A stretch of DNA of 21,928 bases from Bacillota bacterium (GTDB lineage Bacteria > Bacillota_A > Clostridia > Lachnospirales > Lachnospiraceae). The number at the start of each line of letters is the position of its first letter. The stretch's first letter is position 1. Where the stretch lies: positions 1 to 21,928 of the forward strand of contig JAEZSL010000090.1 in NCBI GenBank assembly GCA_023443925.1, written 5' to 3'. Shown in pieces: positions 21,633 through 21,928 of the stretch. The notes beneath the pieces are model-generated. The model worked only from the letters and a program-made list of their open reading frames with translations, was not told where the DNA came from and searched no databases. The position numbers and the translations under genes were made by a program.

Positions 21633-21928
21633 ATGAAACGACGGGGAAGAACACTCTTTTTAAAGTTATCTGTTATTCTGCTTGGAATTCCTGCTCTTGC
21701 GCTGTGTATATTTTGGCTGCCCGGATTTATTAATTATTTGCCCTATCCGGCTTTAATCGGTGCGTATGCAACGGCGATCACGTTTTTCTTTGCGCTTTAT
21801 CAGGCTTTCAAACTTCTAAGCTATATTGATCACAACAAAGCTTTCTCGGAATTATCCGTAAGTGCTTTAAAGAAGATAAAATATTGTGCAATCACAATCA
21901 GTATAATATACGCAGGAATCATACCACT
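21633..21928 (+). CDS. DUF2975 membrane protein (3' end outside window)
   Basis: The frame opens at ATG 21633, after GAGGTG with 8-nt spacing, and runs off the window without a stop, giving 98 codons. The N-terminus is basic (MKRRGRTLFLK), followed by hydrophobic segments LSVILLGIPALALCIFWLPG and LIGAYATAITFFFALYQAFK, then the family-typical KLLSYIDHNKAFSELSVSAL and KKIKYCAITISIIYAG. These match DUF2975, a four-helix membrane family of about 160 residues. Its genes are commonly followed by a small YozG-like HTH regulator, which would lie beyond the window. Function unknown. Confidence 0.85.
   Translation, partial: MKRRGRTLFLKLSVILLGIPALALCIFWLPGFINYLPYPALIGAYATAITFFFALYQAFKLLSYIDHNKAFSELSVSALKKIKYCAITISIIYAGIIP

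Noticed and set aside
1..21928. tRNA or rRNA genes
   Set aside because: No cloverleaf with a GGTTCRANTCC-type arm and no rRNA sequence was recognised.

Overview
The window looks like chromosome from a low-GC Gram-positive anaerobe of the class Clostridia, most like a Lachnospiraceae/Lachnoclostridium-type genome. The reasons are AT-rich DNA, strong AGGAGG-type ribosome-binding sites, TTG and GTG starts, sigma-A-like TTGACA/TATAAT promoters, a BspA-type secreted protein, an ABC sugar importer without its own ATPase, and DUF2975 and DUF6544 proteins. No rRNA, tRNA, CRISPR array or intact transposase was found. All assignments come from reading the sequence; no database search was run.

Layout. 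(1) 1-1695: the 3' part of a methyl-accepting chemotaxis protein. (2) 1696-3122: AT-rich, gene-poor DNA with a GC-rich hairpin, a decayed small secreted-protein reading frame, a 20-bp-period direct repeat, and two small envelope or secreted proteins of unknown function. (3) 3123-4541: a hipB-hipA toxin-antitoxin pair on the minus strand, whose promoter implies a nearly leaderless hipB message. (4) 4542-7617: a graveyard of gene fragments (frameshifted small membrane protein, ArsR-like C-terminus, a C-terminal piece that may be DUF4261) followed by a DUF4261 gene and a TPR gene of the kind often seen in immunity/accessory islands. (5) 7847-9430: a secreted LRR/transglutaminase-like protein whose catalytic Cys is replaced by Gln.

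(6) 9595-18227 is the main locus, a carbohydrate-uptake cluster with unusual content. A LacI-type repressor fused to a complete but slightly degenerate ribokinase domain is transcribed divergently from a normal ribokinase (rbsK). After rbsK come a lipoprotein solute-binding protein, two ABC permeases and a 710-residue cytoplasmic ADP-ribosylglycohydrolase-family enzyme with a C-terminal lectin-like domain. A strong terminator closes the cluster. The simplest model is this: the ABC importer brings in a ribose-containing compound, the ARH-type hydrolase cleaves the ribosyl bond inside the cell, RbsK makes ribose-5-phosphate, and the LacI-kinase fusion senses the sugar and controls the divergent promoter. 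The substrate is not known, and this locus is the best candidate for an undescribed system.

(7) 18342-19898: a TetR-type regulator with a near-ideal promoter and a palindromic operator, co-transcribed with a membrane-anchored DUF6544 protein. (8) 20100-21260: a QueG-like double [4Fe-4S] protein on the minus strand with a roughly 190-nt leader that encodes a 17-residue peptide overlapping a long-range inverted repeat. (9) 21381-21480: five 20-bp units of a helically phased direct-repeat array. (10) 21633 to the end: the start of a DUF2975 membrane protein with its own promoter.
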